Shown: in pieces, positions 34,230 to 45,851 of the stretch
Position numbering within the stretch: position 1 is the first letter of the stretch
Layout of the letters: each line of letters opens with the position of its first letter
Origin: Pollenia angustigena
Taxonomy: Eukaryota; Arthropoda; Insecta; Diptera; Polleniidae
DNA length: 64,000 bases
NCBI GenBank assembly: GCA_930367215.1
Contig: OV884059.1
Coordinates: forward strand, 66,993,393-67,057,392
Direction of reading: 5' to 3'
Translations under genes and position numbers: made by a program
Notes under the pieces: model-generated
Told to the model about the DNA's origin: nothing
The model's input: only the letters and a program-made list of their open reading frames with translations
Databases searched by the model: none

Positions 34230-35345
34230 TATTTATCTTTGTTCGGCTTGAAAACGGTCTCTTAAAAAAAGACAAAATGTGGTACAGTGACACACCAAAA
34301 TTTCGACCACGTTGAAGACATGGAAAGAATGACTTTTTGTTTACCACTATTTTATTTTTGCGTGGGTTTTTGCTTGTGTATGGGGTTTATTTTCTTAAGA
34401 TCAGTTTGATTAGTTTGTGAAATGAATAATTTTTATATATTTTATTTTTAACAATTGTTTTTTATGTTTTTTTATCGTTTTAGTAAATAAATTGAAAAAC
34501 CCCGATTATTCGTATTTATTTTATTTTAACCCCGTTAAATCGAAACCCCGCTAAATCAAAAACCCCTATAATTCGTAAGAAATGTCCGGTCCCTTGCTAA
34601 TACGAATTATCGGGATTCTACTGTATTATAATTGCCAGCAAACCGCTATATCGATTTGGTTGAAACTTGCGTCATATCTTCATCATATTCTTATTTACTG
34701 AATAGCATGGTATACAATACATTAATATGAATATACTTTGAGCTAGAAGTTCTTACTATTTATAACGAAAACTTTAAATGTGGACATAGCAGTATTTGCA
34801 TCTATACCCCTCATATGTACCTGAAGATTTTGTGGACCGTAATATAGATGAAATAGAGTAATATTGTCCCAAAAATTAGCTGCGGAAACAGTTGGTTTCA
34901 AATATACACTCACAAAAAAATTCATAAGTAAAATTACCTATAAATATGGTAGAATGGCAGTATCTAAGTTTCGTATGTAGTATAATTTCTCAAGTAATTG
35001 AAAATTTTCAATTTCTTGTGATTTGTTCGATGCGTAAATGGGCTTGTTCATTAACACTTAAAATGTTTTTATTTTAGTGTACACCGATATGTATCTATTA
35101 CGGAGTTGCTTAGCATGGACAAATTTTTTGTATTGTTCTTCGATTTTCTTCTTTTTTTAAATTTCTTTTATTGTTATGTCCACAAATAAATTGCCTTGGT
35201 CTGCATTTCTACTAACGTCTTCGTGTGCGCGATCAACATAACCAGTCTACCTTTCGTCGTGGTCGAAATTTCAGAGTCTACCATATTTTGTCCTTTGTGA
35301 AGAGACCGTTTCAAGCCAAAAAAAAGATAATTAGAAGTTCTTAAA
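34230..35345. mobile_element. Element with 90-bp imperfect inverted ends
   Basis: The left part (34230-34312) carries AGAACTTCTATTTATC, GGCTTGAAAACGGTCTCTT and ATTTCGACCACG. The right part (35253-35345) has the inverted versions CGTGGTCGAAATTTC, AAGAGACCGTTTCAAGCC and AATTAGAAGTTCT. It is non-coding. The pogo-like end at 34490-34622 lies inside. Exact termini are unclear. Confidence 0.5.
34490..34622 (-). mobile_element. Pogo-like transposon end
   Basis: On the minus strand it starts CAGTAGAATCCCGATAATTCG next to TA and carries repeated AATTCG/ATTTAGCGGGGTTTCGA/TTTAACGGGG words. Pogo/Tigger elements of the Tc1/mariner group have CAGT ends, TA target sites and such repeated blocks. The other end is not found. 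Confidence 0.6.
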
Positions 35346-35756
35346 AATAAGTAAGTGTTTTTTGATTAAACTTCATTGTTTTATGTACATGTAAAACCAA
35401 TTTCCATTTTTACATTTATAATGAATTCAAATTATGTATGTTTAAATTCGTGTGTAATTGAAAACAAATGTGCCATATACAAATATTAGAAAACAATTAC
35501 ACTTAGACCATATTTACATTATACAATTAACGCCGCAACTTTCGCTTGCAACTTTTTGTTTGTTAGCAAGAGGTGTAGGGTAGAAAACGGGGTTGAAAAA
35601 GTTGAAAAAAACCCTTGAAAAAAATGTAAATGTAAATATGAAAAGAGCTTCGTAGCAACTACTTTAAAAGAAAATAGAAAAAAAACTCGGCGTTAATTGC
35701 ATAGTCTAAATGCGGTCTTAATATGTATAAAAAATAAAATAAAATAAAATAATATA

Positions 35757-36848
35757 ACAAGTTAGATTGCTATATTCGGCTGTGCCGAAACTTTGGTACC
35801 ATCCACTGACAGTACAAATATTTTAGGAGTGATATCTATATGATATCTATGTATTATAAATTTATCTTTATAAAAACAGGCGTCAGCATTTAATTTGGTT
35901 GCGGCTTAGTCCTATATTAAGTTATTGACCGACAATCAGAAAGTTTAAGGTTTTTTTTTACAAATTTGAACTAGTTTGAGTTAAATATCATGATTCGTAA
36001 CAATTTAAGCCGAATTAAAATGATTTTCCGGAGGGAATTTATATTGGACCCATTTTAAATTATAGACCAATCATCTCTAAATTCTGTAGAGTTATTTCTG
36101 GTATCGAAAAACATAAATTTCAATACAGCGGTGAAATTAGTTTTAGAGTTTACAGTGAATTTCAGAAGGCTGCTAAATATCTAAGGTTAATTATGGACCG
36201 TAGATCACAAAATTGCATGACATATTTTCTGGCCATGTGAAGCTAAGTTGGAAATTTTACCGCAATACCTATTTCTGTTACGGTTTTTGGTGTATTTAAT
36301 TAATTTACCAGAGTGGACTTTATTTGGGGCCTAGGGTAAATCATGGACTGATCTTCATGATCTGATTTCACAGTCCTATAAAACTGTGACGAGCCAAAAT
36401 TTGTTATGATAGCATTATTAATTATGGTTTTAGGCGTACTAAACTGTTTTCCGGAATTAGGGTTTATATGGGGCCTTAGGGAAATTATGGACTGCTCTTC
36501 ACGAAATTTTACAGTGCGATTTCTAGTCGAATAAAACGAATTTTTGCAATATCTTTTATCATTTCGTGCATTGTTCCACCATTTATGTTAGTTTTTGGAA
36601 CAAAATTATCAAATTTTTGGAGTGGTGGTTCCACATTTTGATTCATAGCTCTGATCCTACTGACACCAAGTTTGTTAATTTCTTTTAAGTTTTTCGAAAG
36701 TGAGCGTGTTTTTAATAGACGGGCATGGCTAAATCGACTTAGAATTACTCAAGAATCCGGAATATATATACTTTATGGGGTCAAGGATGAATAATAAAAA
36801 ACTTAGTATACCCTCTTCACAACTAATTGTGGTGGAGGGTATAAAAAA
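35757..36848 (-). repeat. TTTATACCC dispersed repeat, long copy
   Basis: On the minus strand it starts TTTTATACCCTCCACC with ACAATTAGTTGTG, runs through TATATATTCCGGATTCTTGAG, GTCGATTTAGCCATG and GAAAACACGCTC-like blocks, then about three units of the 150-bp array (ATCAGTCCATAATTTACCCTAGG words). It ends TTTCGGCACAGCCGAATATAGC and ACTTGTT. It is a near full-length non-coding member of the family at 40932. Confidence 0.75.
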
Positions 36849-37379
36849 AAACTAAACAAATTTTATATATTAAGAAATTATAAAATAAAACGTTTTTCAC
36901 AAAAAAAATCCTATTGACAATAAAATAATTCTGTTAAAATGTTGACACGGTACCCGCAAATTTTTTTCTATTTGGCATAATTGTAATTATACACAGAGAA
37001 AACAGATTCGTGATCACAACCGAATTTGGCGCCAATCGAATTTCGTCGGTTGCATGTACTATCACACAATTCGGTTCCAATTACTGAAAATTTCGTTGCT
37101 TAGCATAATAGGTTTGATAGCAACATTTGAATTTTAGTACACTATCAGTCATAACAACAGATATTGTTAGTTGTTAGTATGATTATTAGAAACAAAATTG
37201 TGCTTATACCCGAATAAATGATAGGTGCAACTGAATTAACACATAATTCATGTTCATAACAAGAGATTTGATTGTCGTTATCAATATATTTTTTTTAACC
37301 GGTCAAATGTAGCCCAAAAGGGGCAAGGACTTGTCCAAAGGTAATCTCAATGAATGGAAAAAGGGTTATTTTACAGTAC

Positions 37380-37622
37380 GATGTTCTAGGGCAGGACCAT
37401 ATAACCCAGCTTGCATTACAAAGGGGAAGTCTTAAAACTACCTCATGGTATACTCCAGAGGATTAGCTTTGAAATCGTTTCAAAACGAAAACATGTCGTT
37501 AAAAAACGAATACATGTCGTTTCACTGCAAACTCTTTTTAACAATGACATGGTCCATACTTGCACTACATTGGGTCAGTCTAGGATCAAAATGGACCAAG
37601 AAGTCCAATATAATTTGCAGGG
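37380..37622 (-). repeat. Truncated CCCTGCAAAT element
   Basis: Its right end reads (minus strand) CCCTGCAAATTATATTGGAC, and the interior GTATACTCCAGAGGATTAG...ACATGTCGTTTCACTGC matches 19260-19410 inverted. The other end is missing. Confidence 0.6.
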
Positions 37623-37928
37623 TATAAAAAATAATAAATACATTCATACATACATATGTATGTACGTGTATATGTTCATACCTATAAGAATACGTAAATT
37701 ACTTACCCCTATTTATTAAGTTTTTCACATTTTCCATTTTTGACCGCAAATATATTTTTTAAATAAAATATTAAAAATTAATTTAATCTATCAAATGTTT
37801 TGACAGAAAATTTAGTAAGCAATTGGGGCTTTTAACTATTTATTTATAATTATATTTTCATTTGTTGTACTCGAATTGAATCTATTCCAACAATCAATAA
37901 TTAGCTGCAATAAATGAATAATCATTTA

Positions 37929-38030
37929 CTAGATGACCCGTGCGAATATTTCGCACCGTTAGTTGTCATTTTTGTAACATAAAATGAAAATAATTAATAG
38001 AAATTTTAGTAACTTCAATACATTTTAAAA
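37929..38030 (-). mobile_element. Second Helitron-type 3' end
   Basis: The minus strand reads GGTGCGAAATATTCGCACGG, then GTCATCTAG and T: a hairpin followed by a CTAG terminus with T after it, as expected of a Helitron 3' end, but with a different hairpin from the 41951 family. The 5' end to the right was not identified, so the given end is only the recognisable part. Confidence 0.5.
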
Positions 38031-38441
38031 TATAATTTTTATCAATGAAAATGATGAATATAACTGACTTATGGCTAATAAATCACTGATGGTTTAAAAG
38101 CTGGTTTAGTTGAACTAAACTTGAATTTATATATAGTTTAAACTCAACAACTGTAAATCAGTGTCGCATGTATTATATGCGGTTAAAAAAATAACATGTG
38201 GCAGCACTACGATAAATCTTATCAAATTCATATGATCTGTATTGGTAGTTTAAACGCCCAATTTTATGCGTTTAAAGATGGTTTATATGTTTAGTGATTT
38301 ATAGATTTGTTGGTTTAAACACATTTTAAACCAAAAAGAGAGTTTAACTTGCTCTGATTTTTTAGCCCTTAGTAATAAACGGCATTATAGTAAATAGCGG
38401 TATTGCCAGAATGGATTTTAATACATACTATATTATGTAGA

Positions 38442-38560
38442 ACTGCATTACTATTAAGCGACCCTGTATTACCACATTTGAACAGTATTATCATGCAGTT
38501 CTGTTAAGCGACCCTGTGTTACCACGTTTGAACAGTATTATCATGCAGTTCTATTGCAGT
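38442..38560. repeat. Tandem duplication of about 56 bp
   Basis: TTAAGCGACCCTGTNTTACC and GTTTGAACAGTATTATCATG occur twice in a row (about 38454 and 38513). In addition, AAAATATAATTTTTATCAATG flanks the whole 38028-38590 stretch as a direct repeat. Confidence 0.65.
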
Positions 38561-39345
38561 TCTATATAAAATATAATTTTTATCAATGAAAATAATAATT
38601 TTTTAATTTCTAATTATTTTTCGTCATTAGTTTTAGAAATAAGCTTTAAAATGAGATATCATTCATTAAATTTGATGCGGTGGTATGGGAGATATTTGCA
38701 ACCGACAAAAAAAAGTGCTTTAGAAATAATATATATGATGATATTACAAAATTTATTGACGAAAGCAAATTATTGATTGCAATGACCAATATTCAGTATT
38801 GCCCTATATTAAATTCGGTTGTGATTCTAACCATTTGTACTTATTTTTAGAGCTTAATTAAATTAGTTATCATAACTAATAAAAGAATTGAAGAAATCAT
38901 ATTTCAGTTGGAACATAATTTTTATAATCAAGAGAATTAAAAATCAGTTCGAACTATACATTTTTAATAGTTGCAATAATAAATCATGTTACTTGATCAA
39001 TATTTTATTACTGCAACCGTTTCCCAACCAATTTGTTTTCTGTGTGTATAATTTTACGCCCCTTCGACCATGAATTCACAAGCGCCAGGCTTCAAAGAGA
39101 AGAATATGCGTTTTTTCATGATCGGTCTCTTTTTTGACCCGAAAATTTCAATTTTGTTAATTTTGATTGTTAAATAATTGTCAAATAAACAGGCAATATT
39201 TTAATCATATGCCATATAGCATATTTTCTTATTATGTATATGACTTTTGAACAAAGGCAATACATATTGCCTTTGTTCTTCTTGCACTCTAGGAAGTCAA
39301 TAAAATTGTTTCATGAAGTTTACAGCTGTTTTTGCGCAGTCATTA

Positions 39346-39994
39346 ATGGTGTTTTCTTTTCTAAAAAATAATGATGCATTATAGTTGTGTAAAATACTTA
39401 TTAGGTTACACGAACACTTACAAAGTGATACATTTTTCCAAATTACAATGGAACAAAATAATAGCTACGTTTTACACTCAACACTAATGTGTATGTAGCG
39501 TGTTAAATATTGAATGCAAAGTTTGTACTAAAAGCGATATTCACCACGCTTGTAGCAATTTTCAACATTAAATTTTCTTACAATTCCAATAAGCGTTAAC
39601 AGCACTGATTTTCAATAATTAATGTCAGCTGTTGTTAAAAATTTTGCGACAAAAAAATATAATAAAAGTAAAACAAACGAAAAACAAAAAGTTTTTGGAT
39701 ATCCATGACAATATAACTAAAAATCACAATATAACACAAATTGTCCGCAAACACACGAAAAAAATACTTGCTTGCATAAAAAAGTACTTTACGCAGATGC
39801 AAAAAAGGGTATTATCACACACTCAGTTATAACTGCGGGTAAGAAATGGAACAAATTTGCCATTTATTGTTGCAACATGTTTAGAAAGGAAAACGACAAC
39901 TTCTCACGTTTTTGCATATATTTTTAGAATGGAACAAAAACCCGCACGAAAGGTAGCATATATGGAACATTATTGTCAGAAAAGAAAACACCAT
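39346..39994. mobile_element. ATGGTGTTTTCTTTTCT-ended element
   Basis: The ends ATGGTGTTTTCTTTTCT and AGAAAAGAAAACACCAT enclose 649 bp of non-coding DNA. The same ends bound the 187-bp element at 58435-58621. The flanking bases are TTA and AAG; no sure target duplication. Confidence 0.6.
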
Positions 39995-40183
39995 AAGTGA
40001 TTTCAAATGTATCACTTTTGTTTTGAAAAAGGATGAATACTTTTACAAAGTACTTTTACAAAATCAATAGTTTTTAAATATCGCATAAATTTTTTTTTTA
40101 TGGAAACAAAGTCAGGAATTTTTTTTGTATGAAACGAAATAGAAAATAAGTATCATGACAAAAGAATATGTAATAAGAGATTA

Positions 40184-40480
40184 GTCTGTGTTCATACGGC
40201 TCATGTCTTATTGACATGATTGCTACTTTATAGGCGAGAGGGACGAGGGGAAAAGAAACGAGTACACAGATGCATGTACTGTCTTTACGTTTTGCTTTTT
40301 CATTCGTTGCTTAATTTTGTTATTGTTTTCAATATCAAAAAAGCACACATGCATACGCACGACTATACAAAATAAAAAACATGTCGTCAACATGACATGA
40401 ATCATTTGAACGCCAATTCATGTTCAAAGCAGAAAAAGGAAGAATCTTGTCAATAAGACATGAGCCGTATAAACTCAGAC
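40184..40480. mobile_element. 297-bp MITE with TTA duplication
   Basis: The ends GTCTGTGTTCATACGGCTCA and, inverted, GTCTGAGTTTATACGGCTCA continue through TGTCTTATTGACA. They are flanked by TTA at 40181-40183 and 40481-40483. A 3-bp TTA duplication again points to PIF/Harbinger. It is non-coding. Confidence 0.78.
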
Positions 40481-40931
40481 TTACATTCCAAATAATGAGT
40501 AGTTCATTTCTTCTTTTGATTGAACATATCGGTTTGTATTTTCGAATTTGGTTTCTTTTGTTATACTAGCCACAATGTTATTTTTGTTTAAATATCAACC
40601 TTATTATCAAAAAGGAGTAAAGTAACGACTTCTGAGGTTAAAAAAGACAAAATTAGTTTAAACTTTAAACTTTAAAGCAGCATTTGATATAATTTTGTCC
40701 AAACATTCATAAAAAAACATTTTATAGCAAAAATAGCTCTTGAGCTTGAGGACTTATTTAAAATTTTTTATTATTATTTCCGTTATCAATTCACGATAGT
40801 CATCTCTCACAATTGGAATTTCGAGTTTAGAAAAATAAAAGCTGATCAAGTTTTCAGTCTGCGATGAATTAAAGTAGTGGCTTGGAGTGGAAATACCATT
40901 TTGAATATCGCCTTGCTTGATGTTATTCCAG
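40481..40931. other. Non-coding stretch
   Basis: No gene, inverted repeat or recognised element between the MITE and the next dispersed repeat. Confidence 0.4.
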
Positions 40932-41023
40932 TTTTTATACCCTCCACCACAATTAGTTGTGAAGAGGGTATACTAAGTTTGTCCTTCCGTGTGAAACTTT
41001 TTTATTATTCAACTCATACCCCA

Positions 41024-41066
<43 letters not shown>

Positions 41067-41951
41067 AAGTTGCATTGTGTTAGTAATTGATGTTCTCTGT
41101 AATGCGTGAACCGATTTTGTTTCTGCGTTCACGTGGAAGGTGACGTCAATACCAAGGTTTTTATGTATTAACGGTCTTCAAATGTGTATTGGTTCATAAG
41201 TTATAGCCATTTTAGTGAACACTGCATACATTCGGAAACATGTTTTTATATTCCCATTCAAATATCAACAAAATGCCCTCCATTTTGAACTCCTCCGAAA
41301 CGGCTTGACCGATTTTTATGAAATTTGGTATGTGTATTTGTTAGGTATGAGAATAGGTCGTAGGGTATATTTTATATCGCTAGAGGCGCAAAATATTGCA
41401 ATAGCGGTAAAAGCTCCCACTCCCCAATCTTATAAGCTAATCAACCGGTTTTCTTAAAATTTGGCATGCAGACAATGTAACATCTGAAAGAGAATGGGGA
41501 ATAGGGTAAGAGGGCTAAAAGCTCCCCCTTCCTATATCTTCGTAACTAATCAACCGATTTTTTTTGAAATTTTGCAGGCAAATAGTGTTACAGTTGGAAA
41601 GAACTATAGCCTATAGTTTTTATTATTTAGGGCGTGAAATAGAGCAAGAGGGGTAAAAGCTCCCCCCGTTTACCTTCTTAACTAATCAACCGGATTTCTT
41701 AAAATTTGGCATGCATTCACTGTAACATCGGAAAGAGGACGGGGCATTAAAAAGGGAAAGAGGGGTAAAAGCTCCGCCTCCCTATATCTTCTTAACTAAT
41801 CAATTAATTTTCTTGAAATTGTGTAGGCAAATAGTGTAACATCTGGAAAGAACTATAGGCTATAATTTTTTCTTAGAATTTGGCTAGCACACACTAGTAC
41901 ATCTGAAAGAAATAAGTTATATGGCAAAACGACGTTTGCCGGGCCAGCTAG
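41024..41951 (+). mobile_element. Non-autonomous Helitron, 928 bp
   Basis: It starts TCTATATATATA after an A and ends TATGGCAAA-ACGAC-GTTTGCC, GGGCCAG, CTAG before a T. These are the TC start, subterminal hairpin, CTAG end and A|T insertion site of Helitrons. Removing it restores ACCCCATAAAGTATATAT, as read in the copy at 35757. Inside are four related 150-bp blocks (TATCTTCTTAACTAATCAACCG, AAAAGCTCCCCC) and no coding frame. Confidence 0.88.
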
Positions 41952-42289
41952 TAAAGTATATATATTCTGGGTCCTTGAGTAATTCTAACTCGATTTAGCC
42001 ATGTCCGTCTGTCTGTCCGTCTGTTCGTCTTTCCGTCTGTTGAAAACACGCTCACGTGCGAAAAACTGAAAAGAAATAAGCAAACTTGGTGTTATATTGC
42101 TTGTGGTTAACCTAAGCAGTTTGAGATTGAAATCCAGCAAAATCGGTTAAGTACGATCAGAGCTATGAATCAAAATGTGGAACCACCACCAAAAATTTAT
42201 TGATAATTTTGTTACAAAAACTAACATAAATTGTGGAATAATGCACAGAATGATATAAGATTTTGCAAAAATTCGTTTTATTTGACTGG

Positions 42290-43030
42290 AAAACACGCTT
42301 TAAAATTTCGTGAAGATCCGTCAATAATTTACCCTAGGCCCCATATTAGCCCTACTCCCGGAAAACAGTTTAGTACGCCTAAGACCATAATTAGTAATGC
42401 TATCATATAAAAATTTGGCTCGTCACAGTTTAATAGGACTAGAAATGCCACTGCAAAGTTTCGTGAAGATCAGTCCATAAAACCGTAATAAAATTGCTAT
42501 CATAACAAAATTTGGTACGTCAAAGTTTTTTAGGGCTAGAAATAAGACTGTGAAATTTCGTGAAGATCGGTCTATAATTTACCCTAGGCCCCATATAAAC
42601 CCTACTTCCGGAAAACAGTTTAGTTCGCCTAAAAGCATAAAAAATAATGCTATCATAACAAAATTTGGTACATCACAGTTTTATTGAACACGAAATAAGA
42701 CCTTAAAATTTTGTGAAGAACGGTGCATAATTTACCATAGGCTCCATATAAACCCTACTACCGGAAAACAGTTTAGTTCGTCTAAAACCGTAATTAACAA
42801 TGCTATCATAGTAGAATTTGGCACGTCACAGTTTTATAGGACTAGAAATGACACTATGAAGTTTCTGAAGATCGGTCCATACTTTACCCTAGGCTCCATA
42901 TAAAGCCCACTCTGGTAAAATAATTAAATACGCCTAAAACCGTAGCAGATATAGATATTGCGGTAAACTTCATATGGCCAGAAAAAATGTTATGCAATTT
43001 TGTGATATACGGTCCATAATTCACCTTAAA
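42290..43030 (+). repeat. Array of about 153-bp units
   Basis: The sentence GAAGATCGGTCNATAATTTACC...CCGGAAAACAGTTTAGT...GCTATCATA recurs at about 42312, 42465 (shortened), 42563, 42716 and 42869. Single related units lie at 48190-48330 and 60890-61080, and inverted ones at 36190-36520. Confidence 0.75.
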
Positions 43031-43755
43031 TCCCATTTAAGCAGCCTTCTGAAATTCACTGTAAACGCTAAAACCAATTGCACCGCTGTATTGAAATTTA
43101 TTTTTTTTAATACCAGAAATCACTCTGCAGCATTCCATAGCTTTCCATGGCTCCAATATAAATTCCCCTCCTGAAAATCATTTAAGTTCGGCTTAAACTA
43201 TTACGAATCAAGATATTTTACTCAAGCTAGTAAAAATTGCTAAAAAAAAGTCATAAAACTTTCTGATTGTCGGCGGGGTTGTCAGATCGATTTTGACCTT
43301 TTTCGCCGAATTTAGTGTCAAAAATCGCCAAAATCGCCAAAGCCTTTATTTTTAATTTTTTGACAATAAACTATAGATGATTTAAATTATTAAAAATATT
43401 TTTTATAAATCTTAAAAACTAAATTTGTTCTAAGTCGCTAAAATCCGCCAAAAATTTAAAAAAGTCGCCATAATATATCGTCCCCTCAATATAACAATAG
43501 CGTATAATTTTTTTGGGGTTTTGAGAAAATCGTGTTTAAAGTTTTTGTCAAATCGGATGTCTATTAAAACCTCAATATCGCGCTAAATAAAAATTCTTCA
43601 TATTGGATTTTTCGACAAATACATAATACCGTTTCTTGTCTTTAAATTGACCAATTTTTTTATTCTACGCATCCTTTTAGACCATAATTATGTCATTCAA
43701 AGTGCAAATCCTCCATATAGGCTATTTTATTTTTTAGAGAATTCGTATGATATAT

Positions 43756-44008
43756 CTGTGGTTTTCATGGGCAACAGCGTATGTCTATTTTTTGATTTTG
43801 AAATGTTGATGCCATATTGCTTAATTTTAAGCGCTCTTTACATTTTTTTAAAAATTGTTGATAATAGATACCCCCTTTCGATGTTTTAACTTAATTACAA
43901 AGTTCAAAAGGTGCACTACCTAACCCATAGTTTGATCTAGAATGGTTTTTTCGGCTCTCCTGAAAAATTTTATTTTAAGACATACGCGGTTGCCCATGAA
44001 AACCACAG
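43756..44008. mobile_element. CTGTGG MITE, copy 1
   Basis: The ends CTGTGGTTTTCATGGGCAAC and complement enclose 253 bp, flanked by ATAT (43752-43755 and 44009-44012). It is nested in the element at 43479-44768 and matches copy 2 at 45609-45851 along its length. It is non-coding. Confidence 0.8.
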
Positions 44009-44244
44009 ATATCTGATACACTATTTTATTTTGTATGGTATACGATGTTTTATTCAATCGTTTTACGGTAATTTTATTAAAATATTTGATCTCAAAAATA
44101 TCAATTTGTAACATCATAAAACAGTGATTAATTCATAGTTTTGCTAATTCAGTGGCACATATTCATTACTTTCCAATTTGGGTTATTATAAACAAAAAAT
44201 GATGACAAATTAAGGTGTACATTGCGTAAATCAAAAACAACTAG

Positions 44245-44390
44245 AAGTTCATTCGTCTTCTTTCTCTTCCTCTGCTACATCTGGCTCATCTAAACAATTT
44301 CGCTTCTTTCCACCTTGTATGTTAAAGAAAAATGACTGCGAGCCACGAGGAATTATATTCTTCTTGCACAACTTTTGGAGATCATGCAGT
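44245..44390 (-). pseudogene. Possible transposase C-terminus
   Basis: The minus strand reads SDPRKLHDLQKLCKKNIIPR, then GSQSFFFNIQGGKKRN and an acidic end (DEPDVAEEEKEDE) with a TGA stop. The reading frame is open across about 48 codons and ends inside the CGTCCCCT-ended element. It looks like a protein C-terminus, but I do not recognise the family. Confidence 0.45.
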
Positions 44391-45299
44391 TTTCGAGGGT
44401 CGGAATGAAACTATTTCTCAAACAATAGTTTATATTATTATAAGCTATTTTATGAGTTAAAGTTTTCATAAATTTAATTTTTGTCTACAGGCTAAAATGG
44501 AGTATAATGCGTATACACTATTATTCTTTTAAAAACTTTGGAGTGACAATTTCAAGTAAAATAGCGCATATGAGCTTACACACTTATTGAAGGAAAATTT
44601 TGAACAAGAAATTATACACAATTTTTTCCAACAACATTTTGACCCACTTTTTGGAAGTAGAATTTGACGAAATTTTGACCAGACATAAAATCAATGATGA
44701 AGATTCTAAATATGCATTAAAAAATAATAGCGTATGAGCACATACGCTATTGTTACATTAAGGGGACGATATATTCTTTGATCTTCTTTTGTGAAATACA
44801 TTGTAAGTGAATTAAATTTTTTCAACGAAGGTACAAAAGAAGTGCATCATGTAGTATTAACATTAACATTCATATACATAATTTATAACTCGTAACACCA
44901 CGTCAAGAACTGCATTCTACTTAGAAGGAGAGTTTTAGTGAAGTTCATTATTGAAAATACATTTTTAACTCAGTCATTACTACACCTTTTCCAATTGTAA
45001 TTCAGAAAGCGTCAGTTGCAATTCAGATTAGTCAATTGTAATTCAGAAAGCATAAATTGTAATTCAGATTAGTTAATTGTAATTTAGAATGCGTCAATTG
45101 TAAATCAAAAATTGTCAATTGTATTTCAGAAAGCGTCAGTTGTAAATCAGAAATCGTCAATTGTAATTCCGAAAACAAAGAAATTGTATTAACTACTATT
45201 TATTTTTATTTTATCACGCAAAGAAAAAACATGGTTGTGGTAAACATATTCTAAGAGCAACATATTATGATTGTAGTCACCATATTAAGATTATTATTG

Positions 45300-45480
45300 A
45301 ATCATATTATGACTAAATATACTCGTACTATAAGATCATAATATTTTTCCCTTAATCATATTATTATTCTGTTAATCATACTAAGTTAAGAAGTAATCAT
45401 ATTATTTTCATGTTAATCATAATAAGCTAAGAACTAATCATATTATCATCATGTTAATCATAATAAATTTAGAAGCTGTC
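45300..45480. repeat. Degenerate tandem AT-rich repeats
   Basis: TAATCATATTAT...TGTTAATCATAATAAG occurs about three times with a period near 50 bp. It looks like an amplified subterminal part of the CACGCA element. Confidence 0.5.
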
Positions 45481-45608
45481 ATAAAAATACAAAATAAATT
45501 TAAATATTTTTGAATCGATTTTTTATTTTGTGGCTTTTTAAAATTTTTCTTAATGTTAATCAAATAGCGGAGTTCAATATAATGCTTGCAAAAGAGCAAA
45601 TGAAAAAT

Positions 45609-45851
45609 CTGTGGTCTTCATGGGCAAACGCATATGTCCATTTTTTCGATTTTAAGATGTTGATGCCATATTGCCTAATTTTGAACGCTCTTTACATTTT
45701 TTTGAAAAAAGATGGATCAATTCCGATTTTGTAACGTAATGACAAAGTTTAAAATGTGCAATACCTAGCCGATAGTTTTATCTAGAATGGTTTTTCGGCT
45801 TTCCTGAACAATTTGTTTTAAGACATACGCGGTTGCCCATGTAAACCACAG
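45609..45851. mobile_element. CTGTGG MITE, copy 2
   Basis: The segment of 243 bp starts CTGTGGTCTTCATGGGCAA and ends TTGCCCATGTAAACCACAG, with AAAT on both sides (45605-45608 and 45852-45855). It is the third layer of nesting here. Confidence 0.8.

Larger units (their letters stand above)
40932..43272 (+). repeat. TTTATACCC dispersed repeat, split by a Helitron
   Basis: It starts TTTTTATACCCTCCACCACA and has GGGTATACTAAGTTTGTCCTTCC. It is interrupted at 41024-41951, then continues with AAAGTATATATATTCTGGGTCC, the CGTCTGTCTGTCCGTCTG block and an array of about 153-bp units to 43030. It stops within GATTGTCGG at about 43272, where the copy at 35757 would go on for another 170 bp. Confidence 0.75.
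43479..44768 (-). mobile_element. DNA transposon remnant with CGTCCCCT ends
   Basis: The ends CGTCCCCTCAATATAACAAT and, inverted, CGTCCCCTTAATGTAACAAT continue through AGCGTAT and are flanked by ATATAT on both sides. The 1290 bp contain a short transposase-like C-terminus on the minus strand (44245-44390) and an inserted 253-bp MITE (43756-44008). I cannot name the superfamily. Confidence 0.7.

Noticed and set aside
41024..41060. Simple (TA)n microsatellite
   Set aside because: It is the TA-rich start of the Helitron, confirmed by the restored target site.
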